This document shows, one piece after another, positions 26,261-34,449 of a stretch of 40,891 bases of DNA. Location of the stretch: assembly GCA_902762565.1 (NCBI GenBank), contig CACWOS010000021.1:1-40891 (forward strand), written 5' to 3'. The translations under genes were made by a program, and so were the position numbers. Below the pieces are notes generated by a model. It did not search any database. It had not been told where the DNA came from and was given only the letters and a program-made list of their open reading frames with translations. The stretch is from an uncultured Prevotellaceae bacterium. Lineage in GTDB: Bacteria; Bacteroidota; Bacteroidia; Bacteroidales; Bacteroidaceae. Numbering within the stretch: the stretch's first letter is position 1; each line of letters starts with the position of its first letter.

Positions 26261-27178
26261 ATGAAAGTATTAGTTGCAACAGAGAAGCCATTCGCAGCAG
26301 CTGCTGTTAATGGTATCAAGGCAGAAGTAGAGGCAGCAGGCAATGAGCTGGCCCTGCTGGAAAAATATACTGAGAAGGCTCAGCTGCTGGACGCTGTGAA
26401 GGATGCCGACGCGCTGATTATCCGTTCGGATAAAGTAGACGCTGAGGTGCTGGACGCTGCTAAGCAGTTGAAGATTGTGGTTCGCGCTGGTGCTGGTTAC
26501 GATAACATCGACCTCGCCGCTGCTACTGCTCACAACGTAGTAGCTGAGAACACGCCTGGTCAGAACGCTAACGCAGTAGCCGAATTGGTATTCGGTCTGC
26601 TGGTCATGGCTGTTCGTGGTTTCTACAATGGCAAGAGCGGTAGTGAGCTGTTAGGCAAGAAGTTAGGAATTTTGGCTTTCGGAAATGTTGGCCGTAATGT
26701 GGCTCGCATCGCCAAGGGCTTTGGTATGGACGTTTACGCCTACGATGCTTTCTGCCCTGCAGAGGTTATCGAGAAGGCTGGTGTTCACGCCGTTGCCAAT
26801 CAGGACGCCCTGTTCGAGACCTGCGATGTTGTGTCACTCCACATCCCTGCTACACCTGAGACCAAGCAGAGCATCAACTACGCTTTGGTCGGCAAGATGA
26901 AGAAGGGTGGTATCCTCGTGAACACCGCTCGTAAGGAGGTTATCGACGAGGCTGGCCTTATCAAACTGATGGCTGAGCGTGAGGACCTGAAGTTCGTTAC
27001 TGACATCATGCCTGATGCCAACGACGAGTTCCAGAAGTTCGAGGGTCGCTACTTCTCTACCCCCAAGAAGATGGGTGCTCAGACAGCCGAGGCCAACATC
27101 AATGCTGGTATCGCTGCAGCTAAGCAGATCAATGCCTTCTTCAAGGATGGTGACACCAAGTTCCAGGTGAATAAGTAA
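26261..27178 (+). CDS. serA: D-3-phosphoglycerate dehydrogenase, short form
   Basis: This 305-residue NAD-dependent dehydrogenase has the Rossmann segment LGILAFGNVGRNVARIAKGF (about 135-154), VNTARKEVIDE with catalytic Arg224, and DIMPDANDE with Glu256. The usual catalytic His of the TPHIGA motif is replaced: the sequence reads STPKKMGAQTAEA, placing Lys269/Lys270 there, the pattern described for type IIIK enzymes. There is no C-terminal ACT domain, so no ACT-mediated serine feedback is expected. The frame is open to 26252 (MII...), but the ATG at 26261 is chosen because the upstream codons are repeat sequence. It is cotranscribed with serC. Confidence 0.94.
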   Translation: MKVLVATEKPFAAAAVNGIKAEVEAAGNELALLEKYTEKAQLLDAVKDADALIIRSDKVDAEVLDAAKQLKIVVRAGAGYDNIDLAAATAHNVVAENTPGQNANAVAELVFGLLVMAVRGFYNGKSGSELLGKKLGILAFGNVGRNVARIAKGFGMDVYAYDAFCPAEVIEKAGVHAVANQDALFETCDVVSLHIPATPETKQSINYALVGKMKKGGILVNTARKEVIDEAGLIKLMAEREDLKFVTDIMPDANDEFQKFEGRYFSTPKKMGAQTAEANINAGIAAAKQINAFFKDGDTKFQVNK

Positions 27179-27194
27179 ATTTTGTAGGCCAAAA

Positions 27195-27226
27195 TTTGTT
27201 GGTCTCACAAATATTTAGTACCTTTG
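27195..27226 (+). promoter_or_regulatory. Promoter of tRNA-Arg
   Basis: TTTG (27195-27198), 20 bases, TACCTTTG (27219-27226). Confidence 0.8.
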
Positions 27227-27228
27227 CA

Positions 27229-27260
27229 GCCGAAATTCGGGATATCTCCCCTATTTCGGC
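27229..27260 (+). promoter_or_regulatory. Hairpin between promoter and tRNA-Arg
   Basis: GCCGAAAT (27229-27236) pairs perfectly with ATTTCGGC (27253-27260), with an internal CGGGA...TCCCC possibility, followed by TCTTTT. It would form at the very 5' end of the precursor tRNA. It could be a processing element or a weak premature terminator. Confidence 0.5.
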
Positions 27261-27272
27261 TCTTTTATGGTC

Positions 27273-27346
27273 GGTCTGGTAGCTCAGCTGGATAGAGCAA
27301 CAGCCTTCTAAGCTGTGGGTCTCGGGTTCGAATCCCGACCGGATCA
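27273..27346 (+). tRNA. tRNA-Arg (anticodon UCU)
   Basis: A full cloverleaf: acceptor GGTCTGG (27273-27279) with CCGGATC (27339-27345, two G-U pairs), D-stem GCTC/GAGC, anticodon stem ACAGC/GCTGT around loop CTTCTAA with anticodon TCT at 27307-27309, T-stem TCGGG/CCCGA around TTCGAAT, and discriminator A at 27346. The CCA end is not encoded (CGA follows). It reads AGA codons. Confidence 0.96.
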
Positions 27347-27355
27347 CGAGGAGAG

Positions 27356-27388
27356 AATGACAAGCTTTAATGCTTGTCATTTTGTTTT
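27356..27388 (+). terminator. Intrinsic terminator after tRNA-Arg
   Basis: AATGACAAGC pairs with GCTTGTCATT (10 bp) around TTTAAT, followed by TTGTTTT. Confidence 0.85.
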
Positions 27389-27468
27389 AAATTGACTTTT
27401 AAATCGCATATAATAATTGGAAGCTACTATTTTTTTCGATTTTGCAAGTAATTACGAGATTTTATTCG

Positions 27469-27476
27469 TACCTTTG
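27469..27476 (+). promoter_or_regulatory. TAnnTTTG box for the GH67 gene
   Basis: TACCTTTG. The nearest TTTG upstream (27441-27444) is 24 bases away, longer than usual. The box ends ten bases before the ATG at 27487, which argues for a downstream start codon. Confidence 0.6.
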
Positions 27477-27507
27477 CAATTAATTAATGACTAAAGCTGA
27501 CATGAAT

Positions 27508-29478
27508 ATGAAAAAATTATTAATCTCTACACTCGTCTTTCTGATTTCAGGATGGAGTGTCGCAGCCACAAATGGCGAAGATGGTAGCCGACTGTGGTTA
27601 CGACTTAACAGTTCTAGCACAACAGCCAATATAACTGGCATTAAGGGTACGGCTATGACAGAGTTACAAACCTATTGGCAGGGCGGCCCTGTGGTACTGA
27701 AACGACAGAAAGGAATGGCGAAAGAAGGTTATGCCATCAAGAACCAAGGTGGAAAGACAATCATAACAGCCGCCAGCGATGCAGGTCTACTCTACGGAGC
27801 CTACCACCTGCTACGACTACAGGCAACAGGACAACCAACAGCATCGCTCGACATCAACGAGAAACCCTTCTACGATTTGCGCATCCTTAACCATTGGGAC
27901 AACCCTAATGGCACTGTTGAGCGCGGTTTTGCTGGACGAAGCATTTTTTTAAACCCCGATCCTGAGCGCATGAAAACATATGCACGTGCCAATGCTTCTG
28001 TCGGCATTAACGGCACCGTACTTAACAACGTGAATGCTAGTCCACAGGCACTGTCTGCTGAGAGTCTGCAGAAGGCCAAGACCATTGCCGACCAGTTGCG
28101 TCCCTTTGGTATTCGCGTCTATCTGTCCATCAACTTCGCATCACCCATCAAGCTTGGTGGACTGAAGACTGCCGACCCGCTCAATACGGAGGTTATTGGT
28201 TGGTGGAAGGACAAAGTGAACGAAATATACAAAATGATTCCTGACTTCGGTGGTTTCCTTGTGAAAGCCAACTCCGAAGGTGAGCCAGGCCCACAGGACT
28301 TCGGCCGCACACATGCTGACGGTGCCAACATGCTGGCCAATGCCCTTAAGCCGCACAACGGTGTAGTAATGTGGAGAGCCTTCGTCTACAAGCCCCAAAG
28401 CAGTGATCGTGCCAATCAGGCCTACGATGAGTTTATGCCGCTCGATGGTCAATTTGCAGACAATGTCATTATTCAGGTGAAGAACGGTCCCATCGACTTC
28501 CAACCTCGCGAACCATACAGCCCACTGTTTACCGCTATGAAAAAAACGCCGATGATGGTGGAGTTCCAACTAACACAGGAGTATCTCGGCGCAGCTAACC
28601 ATTTGGTATATCTTGCCCCACTGTGGCAGGAGTTCTTTACGTTTGTGAAGCCAGGCAGCATCAAGGCTATGGCAGGTGTTGCCAACATAGGCGACGACAC
28701 TAACTGGTGCGGACATCACTTTGCGCAAGCCAACTGGTACACCTTTGGACGCACAGCCTGGAACCCATCACTATCGCCAAAGGACATCGCAGAAGAGTGG
28801 CTCACACAAACCTTCACCAATCAGCCACAGTTTATTGCTGCCATGTCGCAAGTCATGATGGACTCTCGCGAGGCCTGCGTCAACTACATGATGCCACTAG
28901 GCTTGCACCACATCTTTGCAGGCAACCACCACTATGGACCAGAGCCCTGGTATAGTCCGCGTGGTGTCAGAGCAGACTGGACTCCACCTTACTATCATAA
29001 GGCTGACAACATCGGACTAGGGTTCGACCGTACGCTGAAGGGTAGCGCTAACGTCAAGCAGTATACTGAAGAACTCTGCCGTCTCTATAACGACATCAAC
29101 ACCTGTCCAGAGAACTTACTGACGTGGTTCCACCACGTACCTTGGGACCACCGAATGAAGAGTGGCCGCACGTTCTGGGACGAACTCTGCCACAAATACG
29201 ACGATGGAGTTCGTGAAGCACGCCACTTCTTGGTTGTATGGGATGCTATGCAATCCTACGTAGATAGCCAACGTTTCGACGAGATACAACGCAAGCTCCG
29301 CATTCAGGCTCGTGATTCGGAATGGTGGCGTGATGCCTGTCTGCTTTATTTCCAGACATTCGCTCACCGTCCCATACCACAAGACATGGAGCATCCTGTT
29401 CACAACCTCGACGAGATGATGAAATTCAGAATCAATATCAGTATGTATGAGAATCCAAAAAGTGGATATAACAAGTAG
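27508..29478 (+). CDS. GH67 alpha-glucuronidase, secreted
   Basis: From the ATG at 27508 this is 656 residues with a signal peptide (MKKLLISTLVFLISGWSVAA). It removes 4-O-methyl-glucuronic acid side chains from xylo-oligosaccharides. GH67 hallmarks: FYDLRILNHWDNPNGTVERGFAG, GINGTVLNNVNA, LVKANSEGEPGPQDFGRTHADGAN with the acid Glu, MMVEFQLTQEYLGA, and HHVPWDHRMKSGRTFWDELC near the end. Length is normal. ATGs at 27487 and 27502 are also in frame, but the first would leave almost no mRNA leader. No other xylan genes are adjacent; it converges on the FAD-dehydrogenase gene with a three-base gap. It suggests use of plant glucuronoxylan. Confidence 0.93.
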   Translation: MKKLLISTLVFLISGWSVAATNGEDGSRLWLRLNSSSTTANITGIKGTAMTELQTYWQGGPVVLKRQKGMAKEGYAIKNQGGKTIITAASDAGLLYGAYHLLRLQATGQPTASLDINEKPFYDLRILNHWDNPNGTVERGFAGRSIFLNPDPERMKTYARANASVGINGTVLNNVNASPQALSAESLQKAKTIADQLRPFGIRVYLSINFASPIKLGGLKTADPLNTEVIGWWKDKVNEIYKMIPDFGGFLVKANSEGEPGPQDFGRTHADGANMLANALKPHNGVVMWRAFVYKPQSSDRANQAYDEFMPLDGQFADNVIIQVKNGPIDFQPREPYSPLFTAMKKTPMMVEFQLTQEYLGAANHLVYLAPLWQEFFTFVKPGSIKAMAGVANIGDDTNWCGHHFAQANWYTFGRTAWNPSLSPKDIAEEWLTQTFTNQPQFIAAMSQVMMDSREACVNYMMPLGLHHIFAGNHHYGPEPWYSPRGVRADWTPPYYHKADNIGLGFDRTLKGSANVKQYTEELCRLYNDINTCPENLLTWFHHVPWDHRMKSGRTFWDELCHKYDDGVREARHFLVVWDAMQSYVDSQRFDEIQRKLRIQARDSEWWRDACLLYFQTFAHRPIPQDMEHPVHNLDEMMKFRINISMYENPKSGYNK

Positions 29479-29481
29479 TAA

Positions 29482-31035
29482 TCACATACGATTGAGCCAC
29501 TGGGCACACATGTCGGCACAGCGTTCGCCATCGACGCCAGCTGAGACAATGCCACCAGCATAGCCGGCTCCTTCGCCACACGGAAAGAGACCCTGAATGC
29601 GTATATGCATCAGGGTTTCGCTGTCTCTAAGAACACGCACGGGACTACTAGTACGTGTCTCCACCCCTATCATCGTAGCTTCATTGGTGAGAAAACCATG
29701 ACTCATGCGACCAAATGTCTTGAAGCCTTCCTGCAGGCGATGACTGATGGGCTTGGGCATCCAGAAGTGGAGAGGTGACGAAATAAGTCCTGGGGCATAA
29801 GAACTCTTAGGCAGATCGTAGGAGAGGCGATTGTTCACGAAATCTGCCATACGTTGGGCTGGTGCCGTCTGGCGGCGATTGCCTTGTTGCCAGCAGTCAC
29901 GTTCCAACTGCTCTTGAAACATCATCACACGCAAGGGGGCCTTACCTTCAATATCATCAGCACGCATCTCGACCACCATACCGCTATTGCTCCATTGTCC
30001 ACCACGATTCGAGGGACTCATACCATTGACGACTATCTGTTCCTTATCAGTAGCGGCAGGTATCACGAAACCACCAGGACACATACAGAAAGAGTAGACA
30101 CCTCGTCCGTCAACCTGCGTGACAAACGAATATTCGGCAGCAGGAAGATACTTACCACGTCCTTGCTTATTATGATATTGTATCTGATCTATCAGTTCGG
30201 ATGGATGCTCCAAACGCACACCAACGGCAATACCCTTGGCCTCGATATCAATATGAGCATCAGCCAAATAGCGATAGACGTCACGAGCAGAATGGCCTGT
30301 AGCCAATACCACCGGGCCTTTCCACTCACGTCCATCCGCAGTCAAACAGCCAACCACACGGTTGCCCTCCAACAGCAACTGCGTCATCTTGGTCTGGAAG
30401 TGTACTTCGCCACCAGAACGGAGGATGGTGTTACGCATATTCTCAATGACACGCGGCAATTTATCTGTTCCTATATGCGGATGGGCATCTGCCAAGATAT
30501 TTGTTGAAGCACCATGCTGACAAAACACATTGAGAATTTTCTCTATCGAACCTCGCTTCTTGCTTCGCGTATAGAGTTTTCCATCGGAGTAGGCACCTGC
30601 CCCACCCTCGCCAAAGCAGTAGTTGCTCTCAGCGTCCACCTGTTGCGTCTTAGCTATTTGTGCCAGATCCTTCTTGCGTTCGTGTACATCCTTACCACGT
30701 TCCAAGACAACAGGACGCAAACCCAACTCTATCAAACGCAACGCAGCAAACAGGCCACCAGGACCCGCACCAACCACGATGACCTGCGGAGCCTCAGAAA
30801 CATCCGGATAGTCGGTATGAACATACTCATCCTGCTGTGGCTGTTCATTAATATATACACGAACCTTCAGGTTGACAAATATCGTACGCTGACGAGCATC
30901 GATACTACGACGCAGAATGCGCACGGCTGTCACAGTACGAACATCGAATCCGTACTCGTCGGCCAAATAGCAGCGGAGAGACTGCTCGTTGGCAGCTACA
31001 TGTGGCTGGACGCGAATTTGATATTCCTGTGTCAT
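29482..31035 (-). CDS. FAD-dependent dehydrogenase (COG2509-like)
   Basis: This 517-residue flavoprotein has an 80-residue N-terminal domain, then the FAD-binding Rossmann motif VIVVGAGPGGLFAALRLIELG (85-105). Next comes CFGEGGAGAYSDGKLYTRSKKRG, characteristic of this uncharacterised family, then LATGHSARDVYRYL and a C-terminal LFPCGEGAGYAGGIVSAGVDGER, closing the FAD site. It is cytoplasmic. The substrate is unknown. Its ATG overlaps the stop of the YkvA-like gene by four bases, and it is the last gene of the minus-strand unit starting at 34354. Confidence 0.88.
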   Translation of the reverse strand: MTQEYQIRVQPHVAANEQSLRCYLADEYGFDVRTVTAVRILRRSIDARQRTIFVNLKVRVYINEQPQQDEYVHTDYPDVSEAPQVIVVGAGPGGLFAALRLIELGLRPVVLERGKDVHERKKDLAQIAKTQQVDAESNYCFGEGGAGAYSDGKLYTRSKKRGSIEKILNVFCQHGASTNILADAHPHIGTDKLPRVIENMRNTILRSGGEVHFQTKMTQLLLEGNRVVGCLTADGREWKGPVVLATGHSARDVYRYLADAHIDIEAKGIAVGVRLEHPSELIDQIQYHNKQGRGKYLPAAEYSFVTQVDGRGVYSFCMCPGGFVIPAATDKEQIVVNGMSPSNRGGQWSNSGMVVEMRADDIEGKAPLRVMMFQEQLERDCWQQGNRRQTAPAQRMADFVNNRLSYDLPKSSYAPGLISSPLHFWMPKPISHRLQEGFKTFGRMSHGFLTNEATMIGVETRTSSPVRVLRDSETLMHIRIQGLFPCGEGAGYAGGIVSAGVDGERCADMCAQWLNRM

Positions 31036-31421
31036 TCGCCCTTGAAAAGGTCGTTGATTTCTTCTATTTCATCCTCATCGAACCACTTCGACAAGCGTTT
31101 CTTTGCTTTCACTTGAATTTCGGGATCGACATCTGTCCACACTTTCTTAAGTACAAAGATGAGTACGCCCAAATCGTCGGCCAAGCCTGCAATAGGAATG
31201 GCATCAGGCACTACATCAAGTGGGCTGATAAGATAACCCAAAGCACCAATAATCATGGCTTTGTTGGTGGCACTTACCTTAGGACTCTGCAACGTATAGT
31301 AAAGGATGAGAGCTGCGTAAACCAGTTTTGCACCAGCACCTTTAGCAATACGGGCAATCTTTTCAACAAAGTCCTGCTTCGAGAACTTGTTGCCATAGTT
31401 CATAAAATCGGGTAATTCCAT
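31032..31421 (-). CDS. YkvA/DUF1232 family small membrane protein
   Basis: This 129-residue protein contains the DUF1232 signature IGALGYLISPLDVVPDAIPIAGLADDLGVL (about residues 75-104), with SPxDxxPD and GxxDD. The surrounding hydrophobic stretches suggest membrane association. The function of the family is unknown. It lies 19 bases after the DUF1460 gene and overlaps the FAD-dehydrogenase start. Confidence 0.88.
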   Translation of the reverse strand: MELPDFMNYGNKFSKQDFVEKIARIAKGAGAKLVYAALILYYTLQSPKVSATNKAMIIGALGYLISPLDVVPDAIPIAGLADDLGVLIFVLKKVWTDVDPEIQVKAKKRLSKWFDEDEIEEINDLFKGE

Positions 31422-31440
31422 ATTCAGTTCAGTTTTATGT

Positions 31441-32280
31441 TTATTCTTTTATTCTAATCACACGAATACCTGTAAACGTTTTATGCTTCTGCATATATTG
31501 ATAAAGCGTCATGGGCTCCTCGACTACTTTTTTGTGAAGCATTGAAGCATTGAGCAAATGAAGCCCATCCTTATGCCATACAGCAAAGCCCAAATGGGCA
31601 ATATCAAGTCCTTTCTTATTACAAGTTATTGCCAGTATATCGCCATCTTTTACAACCTCACTCAGCAACTTGTTGTTACGTAGCTGCCGTTTAGGGATAT
31701 AACGCACCTTCAAGCCCTTCAGCGACTGCTCAGAAGAACGGATTTCAGGCACCAATGATGGGTTGGCCTTCAAGGCCTTATAGGAACTGGGATGGGTAGA
31801 CATATAGTCAACATTAACAGCCTGTATAGCAGTAAAGGGAGGGTTGGGTGTCTGAATATCATTAACGAACTGCATTGCCACTTTATCTCGAATCCAATCT
31901 GTAAAGTAGTGCAGGCGCGATGGATAACCATTTAACACCCCTTGACGATAGCGCAACTGACGCAGGATACTGAGATAATCAGACCAATGATGTTTACCTG
32001 CCTGCGTACAAAGTTTCAGAGCTGTCACTGTCTCAACCAATGTTGTACAATCTAGCTGACGGGTATTGACAATTAAGCGTTCATCATCGTTTACTTCAAG
32101 TGTATGAGCCACATAAGGTACACCCAGGAACTGACGAGCTAGCCACAATACAGACGTTTCATGATTAGACTGTGACAACAGCTGACAAATTTTCATGCTG
32201 TCGGCACACAGATATGTCGTCTGGCCCATCAAGCTCTGTACGAACATTATAGCTATAATATATATAAAAAGTCGTTTCAT
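31441..32280 (-). CDS. DUF1460 amidase-like protein (NlpC/P60-related), secreted
   Basis: This 279-residue protein has a signal peptide (MKRLFIYIIAIMFVQSLMGQ). The core is a papain-like fold of the DUF1460 family. The nucleophile Cys is in TRQLDCTTLVETV, and the His is in IAHLGFAVW near residue 245. From memory, structurally studied members are cell-wall N-acetylmuramoyl-L-alanine amidase-type enzymes, so murein turnover is the likely role. Its ATG overlaps the stop of the DUF4421 gene by four bases. Confidence 0.85.
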   Translation of the reverse strand: MKRLFIYIIAIMFVQSLMGQTTYLCADSMKICQLLSQSNHETSVLWLARQFLGVPYVAHTLEVNDDERLIVNTRQLDCTTLVETVTALKLCTQAGKHHWSDYLSILRQLRYRQGVLNGYPSRLHYFTDWIRDKVAMQFVNDIQTPNPPFTAIQAVNVDYMSTHPSSYKALKANPSLVPEIRSSEQSLKGLKVRYIPKRQLRNNKLLSEVVKDGDILAITCNKKGLDIAHLGFAVWHKDGLHLLNASMLHKKVVEEPMTLYQYMQKHKTFTGIRVIRIKE

Positions 32281-33365
32281 AGTCGTTTCTTCTTATAAGG
32301 TCCGCGTGCGCCAAAGTTATAGCCCACATAGACATTAAGATTACCAAAGATATTGTTGGCAGCAAAGCGCGAGTTACGATAATTATAGGCACGCACAATA
32401 GCAGAAGCACCAGCATACCAACGATTATTATTGTAGACAAGTGCAAAACGTCCAATACCGTCGATATTAAAATTGTTGATGTCGAAACCGGTCTTATCTC
32501 TATCAGCTGTCTCACCTCGTGACTTCTTATAAGCCAAAGCCAAAGAAAGACTGGAACAAAACAGGCAATTACGGGCAAAGACCCAATTATAGGCATAACC
32601 AACCGAGGCGTTAATATTATAATATTTCACACTGTTGAACATAAGACCACTATCCAACTCTACTTTCTGAGAGGTACGTTCCTGTAACACGCTCTGCATC
32701 TTGTTGTAATCGAAATCGAGCGAGTTACGCATGTAGCCAAAACCTACCATCCACGAACCACAACTAATTTTCTGCATTGTGCTTTGTGCAAAGGCTGCCG
32801 GATAAGAAAAACGCTGATGATTAAAGATATAGTAGACGTTGAAGCCCGTAATGCCCACACTGAGTCCGTCGAAGGAGAGGTCTTCAAAGCTTTCCTTTTC
32901 AAAATCGTTACCCAAATCTACGTTGCGAATCTTATAATCAGAACCAGTACGACGATAATAGATATCGGCACCCAACTGAGCGGCATAAAAACTGAAATCA
33001 AACTCTTGTTTGAGGTCGCTTACGTCTACATTTTTAATATCGAACGTATAACCTGCAAAAATCCAGCGCCATCCGAAATATGGACCAAACTTGAACGTTG
33101 GGGCTGGGGCAAATTTGACAGTCTGCCGATTGTCACCTGTAGAACTAAGACGATAGTAGTCGTAGTTGTATGTACCCTGAAACATGACAGACCAGTTGTA
33201 GTGCTGTGGTTCAACGTAATTTTCGTCAATATAGCTGAAGCCTCGGATGGTACGGCGTAACCAACCGAGTTTCTTCTCGGGCTGTTCCACGTGAGTGGTA
33301 TCCAGTTCAGAAGCCTGTATCGGCAGTACAGCCATCAGCAATATTACCAACCACATCTTTCTCAT
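32277..33365 (-). CDS. DUF4421 family outer-membrane-type protein
   Basis: From the ATG at 33365 (MRKMWLVILLMAVLPIQA, signal peptide) there are 362 residues. The sequence alternates aromatic and polar residues in strands throughout (for example WSVMFQGTYNYDYYRLSS, FGPYFGWRWIFAGYTFDI, NIFGNLNVYVGYNFGARG) and ends with a Gly/aromatic strand plus a basic tail, consistent with an outer-membrane beta-barrel. It matches the DUF4421 pattern. Function is unknown. The frame extends upstream to 33434 inside the Gfo/Idh gene, but the signal peptide fixes the start five bases after that gene's stop. Confidence 0.85.
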   Translation of the reverse strand: MRKMWLVILLMAVLPIQASELDTTHVEQPEKKLGWLRRTIRGFSYIDENYVEPQHYNWSVMFQGTYNYDYYRLSSTGDNRQTVKFAPAPTFKFGPYFGWRWIFAGYTFDIKNVDVSDLKQEFDFSFYAAQLGADIYYRRTGSDYKIRNVDLGNDFEKESFEDLSFDGLSVGITGFNVYYIFNHQRFSYPAAFAQSTMQKISCGSWMVGFGYMRNSLDFDYNKMQSVLQERTSQKVELDSGLMFNSVKYYNINASVGYAYNWVFARNCLFCSSLSLALAYKKSRGETADRDKTGFDINNFNIDGIGRFALVYNNNRWYAGASAIVRAYNYRNSRFAANNIFGNLNVYVGYNFGARGPYKKKRL

Positions 33366-33370
33366 AAACC

Positions 33371-34354
33371 TCAGAACTTTCCTAAAACACGATCGAGCAC
33401 CCAATTGACAGGAGTAGCTGATATACTGGTGCACTCACAGATGCCCACACCTTGCAGATGTTCGCATACACTCTTGATGAGTGGGAATTGTACATAAGGC
33501 GGATTGGGTACAGCTATGCTTTCTTCGCCATAAATGGTATGCAGACGGATGGGCTGATAGTCAAACACGGAAAACGACACAGAGCCCCTATCGCCTATCA
33601 AGTCGATACGATCCTCACGAGCGGACTCATGGGCCACAAAACACCATGAACCAGAACCAGGCAATCCATTCTCGAACTCGAAACATGCACTGACAGAATC
33701 CTCAGCTTTGTACAGACCGCCACGATTAGCACAAATGCCACGTGCCTCGATAATAACACCAAAGAAATGCTGTAGAAGGTCAAGTTGATGAGGTGCTAAA
33801 TCATAAAAATAGCCACCCCCAGCTATATCAGGCTGAAGACGCCAAGGCAGGTTTTCTGCATTTGCATAATCCAATTCACGAGGTGGAACGGCAAAACGTA
33901 TCTGCACATTCACCACCTTGCCAATGATGCCGCGTTCCAATATCTCTTTAACCTTATTAAAATATGGCAGATAGCGACGATAATAGGCCACGAAACAAGG
34001 TATTCCTGTCTGCTCACTGATACGGTTAATGCGTGCACAATCCTCATACGAGGCGGCCAATGGCTTCTCTACATAGACGGGTTTACCTGCCTTCATCGCC
34101 ATTATGGCATAAGTAGCATGACTGGAGGGAGGTGTAGCGATATAGACTGCATTAACGTCAGGATCGTCTATCAGTTCCTGTGCATCCGTATACCAACGGG
34201 GAATACCATGACGTTCGGCATAGCTACGCGCCTTACGCTCGTCACGACTCATCACAGCAACTACTCCAGAATCTTCGACCTCAGAGAATGCTGGACCACT
34301 TTTCTTCTCGGTTACCTCACCGCATCCGATGAATCCCCAGTGTAGTATTTTCAT
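33371..34354 (-). CDS. Gfo/Idh/MocA family NAD(P)-dependent oxidoreductase
   Basis: From the ATG at 34354 this is 327 residues. The N-terminal Rossmann domain starts MKILHWGFIGCGEVTEKKSGPAF, where the family's glycine-rich loop is followed by a Thr-Glu-Lys-Lys run. AVYIATPPSSHATYAIMAMKAGKPVYVEKPLA is the canonical signature with catalytic Lys in EKP. The C-terminal alpha/beta domain has GGGYFYDLAPHQLDLLQHFFG with the conserved Asp and His. The sugar or inositol substrate is unknown. A TTG at 34366 is in frame but lies within the promoter box. It is first in a five-gene minus-strand unit. Confidence 0.92.
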   Translation of the reverse strand: MKILHWGFIGCGEVTEKKSGPAFSEVEDSGVVAVMSRDERKARSYAERHGIPRWYTDAQELIDDPDVNAVYIATPPSSHATYAIMAMKAGKPVYVEKPLAASYEDCARINRISEQTGIPCFVAYYRRYLPYFNKVKEILERGIIGKVVNVQIRFAVPPRELDYANAENLPWRLQPDIAGGGYFYDLAPHQLDLLQHFFGVIIEARGICANRGGLYKAEDSVSACFEFENGLPGSGSWCFVAHESAREDRIDLIGDRGSVSFSVFDYQPIRLHTIYGEESIAVPNPPYVQFPLIKSVCEHLQGVGICECTSISATPVNWVLDRVLGKF

Positions 34355-34363
34355 AATCGAGTG

Positions 34364-34371
34364 CAAAGATA
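34364..34371 (-). promoter_or_regulatory. TAnnTTTG box for the Gfo/Idh operon
   Basis: TATCTTTG on the minus strand, ending nine bases before the ATG at 34354; the mRNA leader would be very short. No TTTG is seen at the expected distance. Confidence 0.6.
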
Positions 34372-34381
34372 ATAAAAAAAT

Positions 34382-34409
34382 AAGAATTAAGAATTAAGTA
34401 TTAAGAAAT
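34382..34409. repeat. Four-unit heptamer array, AAGAATT
   Basis: AAGAATT, AAGAATT, AAGTATT, AAGAAAT in tandem between the two divergent TAnnTTTG boxes at 34364 and 34416. Confidence 0.82.
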
Positions 34410-34415
34410 ATTTTG

Positions 34416-34423
34416 TACCTTTG
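34416..34423 (+). promoter_or_regulatory. TAnnTTTG box for the membrane protein-hisB pair
   Basis: TACCTTTG, 26 bases before the ATG at 34450. The expected -33 position falls in the heptamer array and has no TTTG. Confidence 0.65.
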
Positions 34424-34449
34424 CATCGTTTTTAGCATCGAATGATTAT

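Noticed and set aside
27273-27388. The tRNA-Arg 3' end as an integration site for a mobile element.
   Set aside because: No integrase gene and no second copy of the tRNA 3' end is seen in the window.
29854-31116. Two long plus-strand ORFs opposite the FAD-dehydrogenase gene.
   Set aside because: Shadows of a well-supported flavoprotein; no promoter or motif.
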